Shown here: positions 51,155-63,420 of the stretch, in pieces | Layout of the letters: the number at the start of each line of letters is the position of its first letter | Numbering within the stretch: the first letter of the stretch is position 1 | Source of the DNA: Pachyseris speciosa | Lineage: Eukaryota > Cnidaria > Anthozoa > Scleractinia > Pachyseridae | Length of the DNA stretch: 64,000 bases | NCBI GenBank assembly: GCA_016490735.1 | Contig: JAEMWC010001112.1 | Location: forward strand, 143,501 to 207,500 | Direction of reading: 5' to 3' | Program-made: the position numbers and the translations under genes | The notes under the pieces: model-generated | Database searches by the model: none | What the model was told of the DNA's origin: nothing | Seen by the model: only the letters and a program-made list of their open reading frames with translations

Positions 51155-54100
51155 AAGCTTAAATTGGCCGCGCAAAATGTAAATAACGCTGATGCTTTTG
51201 ACCTTAAATGTCTGTCACTCAATGTACGAGGCCTCAATTAGTCTATCAAACGTCGATCTATTTTTCGATGATTACACAAACAAAAACATCACGCAATTTT
51301 TTTGAAAAAGTCTTATAGCTCAAAATTTCTTGAATCCATCTGGGAAAAAGAGTGGGGTGGCAAAGCGTTTTTTAGCCATGGCACAAATCACAGTAAAGGT
51401 GTAATAACATTAATTAATCCCTCTGTGGACTTCAAGGTCGAAAAATGCATACCTGATAAACAAGGCAGATTCATTATCCTAAAAGTGACATTTGAAGAAA
51501 AGGCCTTTGTTTTTGTTTACATCTACGCACCTAATGATGTTGCCCAACAAACCGCTTTCTTCAATAAATTAAGCAAACATCTTGAAGAATTTACACAAGA
51601 TACAATTATAATTGGAGGAGATTTCAACTGTGCACTAACGTCACAAGACAAAAAAGGAGGAAACTTGATAACAAAAAAAATCACCTATTATAAAAGAAAT
51701 CAACGCACTATGCGATTTATATAATCTTAATGACATATGGCGAAACACGAATCCGGAAAGGCAGAGTTTCACCTGGAGAACTAAATCCTTTAAAATTCAA
51801 TTCCGGTTAGACTACTTTTTAATTTCCAACGAGCTAGTTCCTTTCGCTACGAATTGCAATATTTTCTACGCACCCGAATCTGACCATGGTGCCCTGTCAA
51901 TGCACCTCCAATCGAATCAGTTCAATCATAAAAGAGGCCCTGAGTGTTGGAAGTTTAACACAACCCTCCTCCGAGACGAAGCATATGTAGCAGCCTTAAA
52001 AATGAATTTACCTAGCTTTAAAGAGAAGTACCAAGAGGTTCATGATTTGGGTCTAAAATGGGATCTCATAAAAATGGAGAGAAGAGGCTTTACCCTTCAA
52101 TATTCTAAACGAAAAGCGAAAAAATACCGAGATGAAGAGAACTCTTTATGCAAAAAAGAAAACGATCTTCAAGCAAATGCTGAAAAAAAAACCCTCACGA
52201 CAAAACTGCCACACTAGAGCTTCAATTGGCTAGAGCACGTCTCAGAAAAATCACACTAATAAAAACCAAAGGAGCTATTTTAAGATCCAAAGCACGTTGG
52301 CACGAAGAAGGAGAAAGAAACACAAAGTATTTCTTTAGTCTAGCGCAATCATGATAACAAAACAATAACCAAACTCAAAGTAGGACAAGACTCCTACATA
52401 GAAGAGCAATCTGAAATCTTACAAGTGCAAAAGAATTTTTACGAATCTCTATACCGCTCCACCGAGGTTAACCCCCAAAACGTTGAAAATTCACCTTTTT
52501 TTAATCCGGAAAATATTACCACACTAACCAATGAAGAAAAGAATTCTTGTAAAGGGTTGATAAACGAGATTGAATGAACAAACGCGCTTAAAGACTTTAA
52601 AGGTAATAAAACCCCAGGTACTGATGGTTTACCAGCTGAGTTTTATCGTTTCTTTTGGCCGGGTATTTGCCATGATCTGCTAACTAGCTACAACTATGCT
52701 TTCCAACACGGTACAATGTCCATAAGCCAAAGGCGTGGTATAATCTCGCTTATACCAAAGAAGGCTAAAGATAAAACCATCCTAGAAAACTTGAGACCCA
52801 TCTCACTTTTAAACGTTGACTATAAGATCCTTACTTAAGTCATTGCCAATAGAATTGAAAAAACTGTACCAACTTTAATTAACCCCGATCAAACTGGATA
52901 TGTGAAATCCCGCTACATAGGCGAAAATGTGAGGCTCATAAACGATATAATAAATTACACTGACAGGACAAATAAAAAGGCATTGACTTTAAAAAAGCAT
53001 TTGATTCGATTGAATGGAACTACCTAGCAGAGACACTGCGGCTTTTCAATTTCGGCCTGGATATTCAAAACTGGGTGAAGGTTTTTTATAGTAATGTCAC
53101 AAGCTGTGTCTTGAATAACGGTTATGCACCTAATTTTTTCTCTCTTAAACGAGGCGTCAGACAAGGCTGCCCGCTTTCCGGTGTCCTTTTTAACTCGTGA
53201 ATTGCGCATGCGCAACACGAGTTATCGTGGATGATGGGGAAAATGTGTCGCTCGATCGATGGGCTGTAAACTTTATGCAAATGACGTACGCTTGCGGCTC
53301 ACTTTGAAATTGCCGTTCATGTTTAACGAAGATAAGTTGTTTTAAAGATCTAAATTAAAAGATGCAAGGCTAAAGAAATTTCGGCTACCGAAAATGAGAA
53401 CATCAAGAATCGTAAAATCGATGAGGAGAACAAATTTTCACTTCATGTAGACTTTATATTGATTTTACCGAAACGGAGTTCGTTGAAGCACGGTTACGGT
53501 GCGGTAAATGTGCATGTAACGAGCGAAACGATAAAAATACAAAGCATTCATTTATTGTATCATTTAAAACCAAGAAAAAAGAAAGGAAATAATAATAATA
53601 ATAAATTTCAGGGCCTCCAGCGAGAGTCAAACCCGCGTCTGAAGATTTGCTCGTCAAGGTTCTACTGTTTATCGACTGTGCTATGTCGACATCACGTGAT
53701 GCCCCCATTATTATTTATTTACTATTTATAAATATGACAATAAACCACAAAATTCCCTAAACTAGATAACCTCAAACATAATCTAAAACATACTTTGATT
53801 CATCTCTCCAATTCACGAGTTTGCTCACAGAGCACTTTGATTGTTCTCGGTATAGCACTCTTTTCTCGAGCTGTGAAAAAGGATTCCACAATCAAAGGTA
53901 TTCAAGTCAATAAGTATGAACTAAAAATAAGTCAATATGCTGATGATACCACAGTCTTTGTTCGCGACCTTGACTCCGTGACAAACCTACTGAATCTCTT
54001 AAATGATTTCGACGCTTGTTCTGGTCTAGATATCAATACTACTAAGACAGAAGGAATGTGGTTGGGTCAATGGAAAGAAACAACGGACACTCCCTTCGGT

Positions 54101-55542
54101 TTTCAGTGGCCAAAAGAACCTATCAGTGCTCTCGGCATTTTCTTTTCCTACAACCAAGCTAGCGCTGATTCTTTAAATTTTGGAGAGAAAATAAAAATCC
54201 TGGAACAAACTCTCAAAATCTGGAAACGAAGAAATCTTGCTCTGTATGGAAGGATCAATATAGTCAAAACACTCGGCCTATCAAAGTTGATTTACGCGGC
54301 GTCTGTGTTAGCTGTACCTGATCATTTCATCCACGAAATCAATAAAATAATTTTCAATTTTATTTGGGAGGGAAAGCCACCTAAAATTAAAAAGAGCACT
54401 ATAATTGGAGAAAAAAAAGATGGCGGGTTGAAAATGTGTGATTTCAAGATTATGGAAAAAGCACTCAAACTAGCGTGGATCAAAAGAATTCAAGATGACT
54501 CTCAAGCTTCCTGGAAAATAACTCCCAACCACATCAACACATGCCTTCCTGACAAAATGGAACTTCACAACCAATACACTTGCCCATGAAAACCTTCCGT
54601 TATTTTACGAAAAGATTTTAAATTATTGGTCCGAGTTTAAAAACTAAACAGGATATGATCTCAAGTCCCACCATAAAGATGAAATTATCTGGAATAATAA
54701 GAACATTCTAATAGCCGAAAACCTATATTCTATAAACATTGGTTTGATGCCGGGATTTTTAAGATCAACGATTTATTAAAGAACAAAACAATTTTTTAAA
54801 CTGGCAGGAGTTTCGATCTAAATTTAATCTGAATGTACCCTTCACTCAGTACTACGGTTTAATTAACGCAATTCCTGCAATGTGGAAAGCGTACCTTGAA
54901 AACCCCGTTACCCCTCAAGCGGATGAAAACAACGTCTCTGCCTACCCCCTAACTACCAGATCCATTTATTCCGCCCTTCTGAAAACCGTTTTCGTTCCTC
55001 CAACTGCCGAAAATAGAATACTCCGCCGTGGTTTTACAAGAGACAACATCAAAAATGTATATCTACTGCCATTCGCAATAACAAATGAAGTGAAGACAAT
55101 AATGTTCCAATATAAAGTGATCCACAACGTGCTTCCTACCCGCGCTACACTTTTTCGTGACGGCCTTCTAGACAATGCTAGCTGTTATTTCTGTAACGAC
55201 AAAGAGCAAACACTGAACCACTTGCTGATTAACTGCGCTTCCGTAGTCGGTTTTTGGACTTCCTTCCTAGTTTGGTGGAACACAAAAACTAATGAAAATT
55301 TAATTATATTTCCGTGCCACATATTGTATGGCTGGCATGAAAGGACAAAGCATTGGCGGATACTAAACTACTGTTTATTAATTGCTAAATATCACATTTT
55401 CTGCACAAGCCTTCGCGGAGATGATTTAGATTTTCAAAACTATCTTCCCATTATACTTGAAAAACTTGAAACGTTAAAAGAGATCGCAATTGCAAAAACA
55501 GCTCTTTCTAAATTTCATCTCACTCGGGCCATTCTACTCTAA
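51155..55542 (+). pseudogene. L1 ORF2 (endonuclease, RT, Cys-rich C-terminus)
   Basis: Endonuclease: CLSLNVRGLN, VYIYAPNDV, IIGGDFNCAL and SDHGALSMHL. RT: GNKTPGTDGLPAEFYRFFW, LENLRPISLLNVDYKIL, GVRQGCPLSGVLF and SQYADDTTVF. C-terminus: CYFCNDKEQTLNHLLINC, a CCHC segment. Frameshifts and stops occur (for example TGA near 52575 and TAA near 52836), and the RT is split at 53192-53821. Confidence 0.88.
53192..53821. mobile_element. TIR-bounded insertion in L1 RT
   Basis: AACTCGTGAATTG at the left and its exact inverse CAATTCACGAGTT at the right bound about 630 bp lying between two adjacent RT blocks. About 20 extra bases follow the right TIR before L1 sequence resumes, so the junction is not clean. 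A degenerate tRNA-like stretch (minus, about 53610-53700) is inside. It is probably a non-autonomous DNA transposon. Confidence 0.65.
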
Positions 55543-55799
55543 AATCTGTTTACTGTCATTTCATTACATATTATCTTTGTTAGTGGCGTTATACTCTTTA
55601 CAAGTAATTTTATTTTGTTCTTGTTAACCAATGAAGTGTATTCGGGATCATTTGGTAGTCGTCGTACGTGCTTTCTTGTTAGTATTTTATTACTTTTGTA
55701 ATCATTTCTTTTACTTTGTTGTTTCAGTGTTGATGATGTGTATTTGTTGTTTCAATTTGCAAATAAATTAAAAAAAAAAAAAAGGAGCACTTGAATAGA

Positions 55800-56213
55800 T
55801 AAGTTAAGCAACAGGATTTTGAGATGACTATTTTGTTGTGCTATCGTTTGCTCTGTGTAATAGTGCCACTTTCCTGACAGACCACGAAAAATGACAAAGC
55901 CTTCACAACGGCTGTCACCACTGAAAAAATCACTGGACAGACCCTTTCACTGCATCATCTGTCATGCATAATCACACGATAATCATGGGCTGCATGTATT
56001 GACTGTCACCCAGTGATAATGTACAAGAATAGCAATTAGATCGTTGTCTGCATTCATCTCACCTAACGGGTTTGAAAGCCGTCGTAAGATCAAAGGCTGG
56101 AGTCAATTCAACCATTTTTACTCACAAGTTTATCACCTTTAGTTCACGTCAATTCAATCCTTTCTTGCATTAACGTTTCAAATAAGCAAGCCATCGAGGC
56201 AATATAACCTGAC
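55800..56213. other. Intron, no gene seen
   Basis: Non-coding DNA between the L1 right duplication and the next ankyrin exon. Confidence 0.4.
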
Positions 56214-56297
56214 CTCGTTTGGTGGCGATGAAGCTATAGTCTCACAGGCCTTAAGAAGAGGCGTGAAGCCATTGTTGTCAACTAGATTGGCCATTTG
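56214..56297 (-). CDS. Ankyrin-repeat exon
   Basis: QMANLVDNNGFTPLLKACET then IASSPPNE: N-G-F-T-P-L-L-K-A is an ankyrin signature. Acceptor TCTACAG, donor GTCAGG; 28 codons. Confidence 0.75.
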
Positions 56298-56898
56298 CTG
56301 TAGATTCTAGATTAGTCTAAGGTGGAAAGAACAAAGCACAAATAATTATTCTGCTGGGTAAAACAGTTCCATAGGTAGTGATACACAATCTCAAAACCTC
56401 TATCAAATAAACAATAACAAGAAATGAAAACTAAGACGTGTCTGTGCAACTCCAATATGACCTAGACCGGTAAATGGTCGGTGTCAGCGTTTTGCGTAGT
56501 TTTTTGTCTTATACTGGCTCTGAAATAACATAATAGATCTTTAGAAAATGAACATGACAACTTTCGTGAAGAAAAAGATTATTGCTAAGATATCTTTCCA
56601 CCAGCTGTGTCATTTTTCAACTTTACGATAGCTTTCTAGTGAGTCTGAATAACGCGGTTATGTACAAAATAAACCTTAATTTATTCTGACACTGAAACGT
56701 ATAAATTTATTCAGGTGTAGCCCCAAACAAAGAAAGAGCCTGTAGCTTTCCAGACGCGGTCTGTGATTGGAGAATGAAACAATAGCTAATACAGCACAAA
56801 CAATACCCTCAGCCCCGATAACAAAAGAAGCTACAAGTCAAAGGGAACAAGGAGTTGATTACTCCAAACAAAGGAACTGGCGTTCCAAGACTCTCTAC

Positions 56899-57048
56899 CT
56901 TCTTGAGAATAATCTTCATGAAAGTCCTCAGGTCATGCGCAGCGCACCTTGAAGCTAGCAGGTGCAGAATATTCCTTCCAGTCTTGTCAAGTCCCATAAA
57001 TGGGTCTGCATCATGATCAAGAAGCATCGAGAACTGGTCCATGTTTGC
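56899..57048 (-). CDS. Ankyrin-repeat exon
   Basis: ANMDQFSMLLDHDADPFMGL then DKTGRNILHLLASRCAAHDL. The G-R-N-I-L-H-L-L block is ankyrin-type. Acceptor CTGACAG, donor GTAGAG; 50 codons. Confidence 0.75.
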
Positions 57049-57175
57049 CTGTCAGACAAACAAAATTGTATCCAGGCTACTATTGTAACTTTTCCGATTT
57101 ACTGTCGAAGACTAAGATTTCAAAAAATCAAAATCTAAATTTATCCAAGAAAAGGTCCAAAACGAGAACAAGTAC

Positions 57176-57343
57176 CATTGACAGGGCAAGCATCTGAGGA
57201 GTGAGGCCATCTGACCTAACGCAGTTAATCTCCGCTCCTCCAGCGATCAGCTTTTCCATCATTTCATTGCTTGCTCTCATGACTAAAGACTTCAAGTGCT
57301 TCTGCTTTTGTTTCCTCTGCTCCTCTGTGTTTTCAGTCAAATC
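57176..57343 (-). CDS. Ankyrin-repeat exon
   Basis: Charged linker (EEQRKQKQKHLKSLV), then NEMMEKLIAGGAEINCVRSD and GLTPQMLALSM. Acceptor GATGCAG, donor GTACTT. Confidence 0.75.
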
Positions 57344-57457
57344 CTGCATCGCCCATGAGCAAAACCTTAATCCTTGAACAAATCAACCGTCTATGATCAT
57401 CATGTCAATCAAAAAGACTTGAATAGAAAGACCATCGCAGTTATGTACGCAACTTAC

Positions 57458-57519
57458 AAAGTAGTCATTGGGTATGTGGGCAATGGCAGCCAACACAATA
57501 GGGGACATTTTCGTGATTT
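57458..57519 (-). CDS. Ankyrin-repeat exon (short)
   Basis: ITKMSPIVLAAIAHIPNDYF, an ankyrin inner helix with S-P-I-V-L-A-A. Acceptor GTTAG, donor GTAAGT. Confidence 0.65.
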
Positions 57520-58023
57520 CTAACAATAAAATATGGCAGTGTTAACCATGTTACATAACGAACAAAATTCCTATCAAAACTAGTGTTTATCGCCTTGACA
57601 TGGAGCAAGGATCAACATTCACACTTATCCACAACAATGTGTAAACTTCCATTAATCCACACGCAGACAAACATGCAAAACAAATCTTGAAACTACTTAT
57701 CTTCAACACACTGCACTACTCTAGGCAGGCTGTCTAGGGATGGAAGTGAAGTACAGTGTATATGCTACTGACGTCATTCTAGAAAAGCGCGCAATATCTA
57801 TGAACTTATAGTATACCAAAAAAGATCGATTTCTTCTTGCGATGCAATAACGTAGAGGCTGTTCACACAACAACGTATTGGGCGGATTGGTTCAAGCCTT
57901 GCTGCTAGATTAGAGATTGAAGCACAAGAAATCAACGGAAAACCTCAACTTAATTAACGCTTTTTGCCTTTTTTAAAGTAATAATACTAGGGATGATTCC
58001 TGCCAAACTAATTTTCGTCATTT

Positions 58024-58307
58024 AGAGCGCTTTTCAATTGAGTGTCGTAAAACCAAAACCAAAGCAATTACTCCAGCCAATCACAACAGACTAAAACACT
58101 GCAATGAGCCAATCAGAATACGAAGCAATTACATGTGGCCGGCGCAAAGCGCGGGAAAATACGCGCGTGCAAGTTGCAATTGGTTTTTGTTTTGCTTCTC
58201 ATTGGTTGAGAAAGTGGCGCGAGTTTTCCTGGCCAATCACAGAGCGAAGCAATGCAAAACCAAAGCAAAACCTTAATTACTTGCGACACTCAATTGAAAA
58301 CCGCTCT
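58024..58307. repeat. MITE-like element, family A, best-preserved copy
   Basis: TIRs AGAGCGCTTTTCAATTGAGT and its near-inverse at the right, with shared CAATCAGA and AGCAATTAC segments inside. About 284 bp. Related to 2077-2345 and 5908-6072. Confidence 0.8.
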
Positions 58308-58583
58308 AGTAGATTATACAAGATATGCCTCTTCAATGATTCCGTATTACCCTCTTCAATGGTAAGCACACTAAATGAAAATTCGTTTTAAACCTATGTT
58401 TTTGAAATTTATTTCATTTTATTTAGCCAATACAAAAAAAAAACATTAAATACATTGATATCGGTAGTACTAATAAACTGGCAAGGGTGGCCAGAAGAAA
58501 CCAAGAGGCTTAAAAAACCTGATTATTAAACTGCTTCAGTAACGGTAAACGACTACTATACGTGCAAGTGCTGAATCACTTAC

Positions 58584-58739
58584 AACATGGGCATCTGGGT
58601 AGAAATTGGATAAATCCAGTTCATCGGCCTTTTCAGCTTGAATGTGTAGCACTTGGGAGCCCTCCCTGTTTTTCCAACCGATCCCTTGGCTCCACTGTCC
58701 AACAGCGTTTCGATCAGAGGGAAATTGTTCTTTGACGAA
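58584..58739 (-). pseudogene. Ankyrin exon with frameshift
   Basis: It begins NNFPLIETLLDSGAKGSVGK in one frame. The natural continuation LHIQAEKADELDLSNFYPDA before the GTAAGT donor is in another frame. The switch is near an A5 run at about 58675. Indel or assembly error. Confidence 0.65.
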
Positions 58740-59375
58740 AATGAGAGATAACAACAAATTGAATGACGCTGAATTATGATGAGCACTAAATACAATTTAA
58801 GGCTTCATGACAAGCACTGAAAACGTAACCATGCGCGCTTCAACATATTTCATGTTAAATACTAGTAACGTAACACGTGGTCATAGCATTATATAGGACA
58901 GTGTATGAGTTTCCAACGTGCGTAACTAGGGTAACGTTTACCGTATCACAAGGTGTAAGTGTAGGAGAGAAATATACACAATAACAACAGAACATAATCG
59001 ATGGCGCCCATGTCAAAAAAATCTGTTCTCAAAATGATTGGACAAGACGAATTCCAAGGAATATTTCTGAGGAAAAAGATACAGTCTACCATTGCAGTCG
59101 TACGATGGTGCAGATCCCGTTTTACCGAAATCAAATCGCAACGAAGGAACGTACCACTTGACGAGGGCAGTTACAACTCAAAGAGCAAGCAGGAAAATCT
59201 GATATAATATAATCTCTCCTTTGCGTGACGCTTTTGGCGGAGGACTTTTGATGATCAAGACTTTAACAGCGTGCGACCAAAGCAAATCACAATTTAAGGC
59301 CTGCTGAAATACCTTACACTGTATTTAAAAACTCGAACATCGCAGAGTGCTCAAACAACACCAGAACCCACTCAC

Positions 59376-59528
59376 TTGCAAAATGGTGACCATGATAGGT
59401 GTCTGTCCTTATTTGTTGACAGCATCAGGATTTGCTCCAGCGGATATAAAGAGCTGAGCCAGTTGACAAGATACATCGGCCATTGGCATCGTCAGTGCCG
59501 GAAGTGGAGCATAGCGCATGGTATAATC
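59376..59528 (-). pseudogene. Ankyrin exon with in-frame TAA
   Basis: DYTMRYAPLPALTMPMADVS then AQLFISAGANPDAVNK, a TAA, then GQTPIMVTILQ. Both flanks of the stop are perfect ankyrin sequence and both splice sites (TTCCTAG, GTGAGT) are intact, so a point nonsense change is the simplest reading. Confidence 0.75.
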
Positions 59529-59940
59529 CTAGGAAAGCGCGTATTAGAATGACGATTTTTCTAAATAAATAGAAGAGGAATCACCAAAATTAAAAAGGAT
59601 GGCAAGGACCAAAATACTAGCCACAATGACCCAGCTCAGCTGGTCCGCGTCGCACCAAATGTTGTCCAGTTGTTATACTGGCACGAAAATGTCTCTTTTC
59701 TAATTATTTGTGGGGCTTCCTGCAAATTAAGTCAGTAGCTGTACAGTTTCAAACGTCTTATACATACATACCCGAGACGGTCTTTCATAGATCGAGTTTG
59801 CTGCCAGGTAATGAAGCTGTAGATAAGAAAGAAAGGTTGTTATTCGCAGGAAAAAAGAAAACAAGACAAAAAACCAAACAACCAAAAAAATCACCTAATG
59901 TGATCGGTTTTATTTGAGGCCAGAATAACAAAATGTTTAC

Positions 59941-60105
59941 CGGTGTCCATTGCCCAATATCAGCCTTGTTGACATCAGCACCCTTCTTCTCCACCAGAGA
60001 TGTTGCCTTTTCCAAAAGCTTCTTATCAAGAGCAGAGCAGCGGAGTTTTTGACAAAGTAAAGTGCGCATGTGATCCTTCATTAAGGCTATCGCCAATGGA
60101 GTGAC
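59941..60105 (-). CDS. Ankyrin-repeat exon
   Basis: VTPLAIALMKDHMRTLLCQK then LEKATSLVEKKGADVNKADI and GQWTP. Acceptor CTTCCAG, donor GTAAAC; 55 codons. Confidence 0.75.
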
Positions 60106-60155
60106 CTGGAAGAGTACATTGAATATTAGGGACGGACGTTTAGAATAATCCGGAG

Positions 60156-61851
60156 GGGGGGGGGGGGGTGACAATCCCCCAAAAAAATTCCTGCTAGCGG
60201 TGGTACCTAAAAAAGACATTCATGCAGAGGAAAAAAATCCTGCAGACAAGTGGGCTTCAAAAAAAATTCATGCACCCAAAGTTTTCCACCCGCCTCCTCC
60301 AATTTTTTTTAATGGTCCGTCCCTAAGGTAAAGATGAAATAGTCACTGTCGATGAAAACTGCTGAATACTGTAGCTCATGCTGCACTGGTTGGGGTTGCT
60401 GTTCAGCTCTTTCTGCGAAATGGGGATTCATGGAGACTGTCCTTAGCTTGAATTTAGCTGCTTTCAAACACAGCTTAATATACCTCTTACTGACCTCTTA
60501 CTGACCGAGCTACAAGTCCGTACTGTAAGTTACGGCCCGAGTTTTTTCTAGTTGGTTTATGGCCCAAGCGCGAAGCGCGCGGGCCATAAATCAATGGGAA
60601 AAAAACGAGGATCCGTAACTGAGAGTACGGACCGAGAAAGCAAGGTTAGTAAGATAATATTATATCTCTGAGATTAATCCGGTGCGCGGGAACGAAAACT
60701 AGTTGAAGTCAAGTGGGCCGTACTGTAGAATACGACCCGCAAAATTGACCAATCACAGCGCGCGTACTAAGTGAGAGATATAATAAGAACGGCATTTATG
60801 TTTTAAAACAATGAAACAAAACCCTTAATTATCGTTTATTATTGAATTACCGTTAACTGGACTCGGCCTTCATCATCTTGGTATCAAGAGGATGACGAAC
60901 AATGCTATCTTTCAAATACAAAGAATATCTCCCTCAGTTTCAGCCATTAATTTAGTATCACTTTTTTCGCTTTAGCTTCTTTTCTTTTGTTACAACTATA
61001 ATTGTACGTGGACAAGGCTACATTCATTTCTATTCTTCTTAGCCATTATTAAGCTATGTTAAGCTATAGCTCATTATAACCCACAGATAAATTTTTGCGC
61101 GATTTTTTTGGTTATTTTGATCATGTGGTGCAAATCGGAGCAATATACCCCGTCTACGTAGAAATTTGTCCTCCGATTTTTCGGTAGCAAAAAATGGAAG
61201 AATCCAATCACAGTTTAACTAAAATAACCTCAGCCAATCATTGCAGTTGTATACGCAATCGTCGTCAGACCACTGTTTTCAACATAATTTCAACTTTAAA
61301 CTGTGTATACGCGATATGAAACTTAATCGGAGGGTTATAAATAAATAAACCCCTTTTCAGTCTGGCTTGCTGGTATATCGGAGGATAATGTCCTTGGCAG
61401 TTGTCCTCGAAGCGAACTGTTTATTTTTCGGACAATCTATCAGCTGCGGACATTATCGTTCGATATACCACCCTCCGAAAGGGGTTTATTTACTAAATAT
61501 TCTCTTTCCTTTATGTGCTAACAAGCAGCAGCCAACTCGAAAGTTAGAATGTAAAACTTGTGGGATGTGGCTGGAGTAACAAGGATACCTCACAAATTAA
61601 GTGATCTGGTAAGCTGAAGTTAGGCTACTTTGGCTGCTGCAGACTGATTCTTTGCAAATACATGTAGCTTCATCTGCCGCTATTATCCTCCTTCATTTCT
61701 TTTCGTTTTGTTGTTTTTACTGTAATTATCTGAAAAGCGTGAATTCAATAAAAGACTAAAAAAGTATTGATCAGTTAATCCAATGCAAAACTTGAGAACT
61801 GCACTTATAGATTTAGATTTCATATGTAGACGTCTTCTCTGAATCACTTAC
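60156..61851. other. Intron with inverted repeats, no gene seen
   Basis: Poly-G run near 60157-60168. One inverted-repeat element at about 60480-60650 has TCCGTACTGTAAGTTACGG-like arms around a GCGCGAAGCGCGC core. Another at about 61340-61500 has AAATAAACCCCTTTTCAG and TGGTATATCGGAGGATAATG arms. No coding content. Confidence 0.5.
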
Positions 61852-62055
61852 TTTCCACTGGTTTGCGGCATTTGGCTGAACTCCAACGTCTATCAGCATC
61901 TTCAAGCAATGCAGCCAGCCATAGGCAGCAGCATAGTGTATTGGCGTGTTGCCTGATGTATCTGCAGCAAATGGATTTACACCATTTCGCAAAAGATATG
62001 CAGCAATTGGCGAGTGGCCATTCTTTACAGCATACATCAGGGCCGTCTTGTTCCA
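61852..62055 (-). CDS. Ankyrin-repeat exon (two repeats)
   Basis: WNKTALMYAVKNGHSPIAAY, LLRNGVNPFAADTSGNTPIH and YAAAYGWLHCLKMLIDVGVQ: two clear ankyrin units. Acceptor GTAAG, donor GTAAGT; 68 codons. Confidence 0.85.
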
Positions 62056-62575
62056 CTTACCTAGCGATTACAAATATTTGTCAACAGTTACATGTACTTG
62101 ACACTTTAAGTCGTCAAAACAAGAGAACACGTCCCACAGATTTGGAATGCTTAGTCTTGGGCTTTATCCTCAACCAAACTGAGACATAAACCATGCAGAG
62201 TGTAAGGGTAGCGATAACTGTCCAGGCCGGCGGAATTCGTTTCAAATGACAAAGCTGTTTCTCGCCTGTTTAAAGGGTGATCAAGTTCCAGCCCGCGTCC
62301 TTCGTCCGCTCATATACGCAACAAGGATGCTTACGTGATGATTTTTCAATCAATTTAAGGTATATCTCATTGTAATTGTGCAAAATTGTGTCCTTTATAA
62401 TCCAATGACTTAATGTCACACCTACTTAACTTAAAAAGGAGTCTGTAAATGTACACAATCAGATGAGAAGTCGAACACTGATAACGAGTTATTAGACATG
62501 GCCCGACTTCAAGATGGCGGGAGCACACTGTATATATTGATGCTATGCCGATTTAAAAAACCCACCTTTCTTGTC

Positions 62576-62722
62576 AGGCAAGGCCTTGAGTTCGATAAGA
62601 GCTTTCACGACATCAAGATGGCCTTTGACAGCTGCAAGCATAAGCACTGTTACATTTCCTCGTGAAGAGCCAGTCTGAAGATTTAGATTGGCCCCAGCAG
62701 CTACGAGTAGTTTAATGGTGCT
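62576..62722 (-). CDS. Ankyrin-repeat exon
   Basis: STIKLLVAAGANLNLQTGSS, GNVTVLMLAAVKGHLDVVKA and LIELKALPDKK. Acceptor GTTTAG, donor GTGGGT; 49 codons. Confidence 0.8.
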
Positions 62723-63197
62723 CTAAACGAAAAAGAAGAGGAAAATGTCACCCCATACAGTGGCCTATTTCGGCTTTGAATCCACTTAAAACTGCAACAT
62801 CTGCCATCTCATCTCCCAGGAAAACTCATGAAGAGTCTTCCGTTGATGCTCAAAGACTGGTTTAAAATAAAAATTCGTCAAAGAATACCCTCTTGCTTCA
62901 GGAAACTGAAGTCACCACTGCGATCAAACTCACCCTGGCGGTAATACCACAAGTACATTGATAAATGTGAACTCGAAAGGCACTTTCACATCAACAACAC
63001 AAAAAAAACAAAACACCCTAACTTGTGCTCTGGATTCCAAATCTAAGAAAACCCATTCGTCCCCACCTCCCTGGACGAAAATCGCACGGGAAAAGCTCCA
63101 GCTCAAACTTCTCACCCGTGCAGTCTCATACAAGTTCTTCTAGAGAACTAAGCTTTCCACCGACAGCAGTGATGTCACGAATAAAAGCCAGGCTTAC

Positions 63198-63420
63198 CAG
63201 GTGGCCATTTTTAGCAGCATAGTGGATGGCTGCCATTGTGTGCTTATTTTTTATGTCAATGGAGAGTCTTGGTTTCTTCCCTTCTCCATCTTCAAGCTCA
63301 TCGTCCACATTTTGATTGTCAATTGCTAGAAGTTCTATAACTATCTCATCACGTCCGTGTTTGCACGCAATCATCAGGGGGGTGATACCTTTTGGTCCAG
63401 GGTCATTTGGGTCAGCTCCT
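63198..63420 (-). CDS. Ankyrin-repeat exon (most 5-prime seen)
   Basis: GADPNDPGPKGITPLMIACK, HGRDEIVIELLAIDNQNVDD, an acidic loop with EDGEGKKPR, and HTMAAIHYAAKNGHL. Acceptor CCTCCAG, donor GTAAGC. The start of the gene lies beyond the window or in exons I cannot see. Confidence 0.8.

Larger units (their letters stand above)
49495..55782 (+). mobile_element. Full-length L1/Tx1-like LINE, inactivated
   Basis: About 6.3 kb on the plus strand with 5-prime UTR, ORF1, ORF2 and a poly(A) tail (55767-55782), flanked by a perfect 14-bp duplication. It lies in an intron of the ankyrin-PARP gene, antisense to it. Multiple frameshifts and stops and a 630-bp insertion in the RT show it is dead. Confidence 0.93.
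3828..63420 (-). pseudogene. Ankyrin-WGR-PARP type gene, 5-prime incomplete, with lesions
   Basis: This multi-exon minus-strand gene runs from beyond 63420 to a stop near 3828. In transcription order the exons encode ankyrin repeats (63.4-45.3 kb), a WGR domain (9658-9490), a PARP regulatory domain (8813-7183) and parts of the PARP catalytic domain (6246-3828). This is the order known for PME-5/tankyrase-like poly(ADP-ribose) polymerases, which transfer ADP-ribose from NAD to proteins or to themselves. Exon borders were set by GT..AG signals and codon phase. Lesions: a one-base frameshift at the WGR motif, a frameshift in the exon at 58584-58739, an in-frame TAA in the exon at 59376-59528, and no visible exon carrying the catalytic His (expected between 4614 and 6138). 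Either it is a pseudogene or the assembly has uncorrected indels. That the ankyrin and PARP halves form one gene is inferred from domain order; the 35-kb gap is filled by transposons. Confidence 0.65.
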
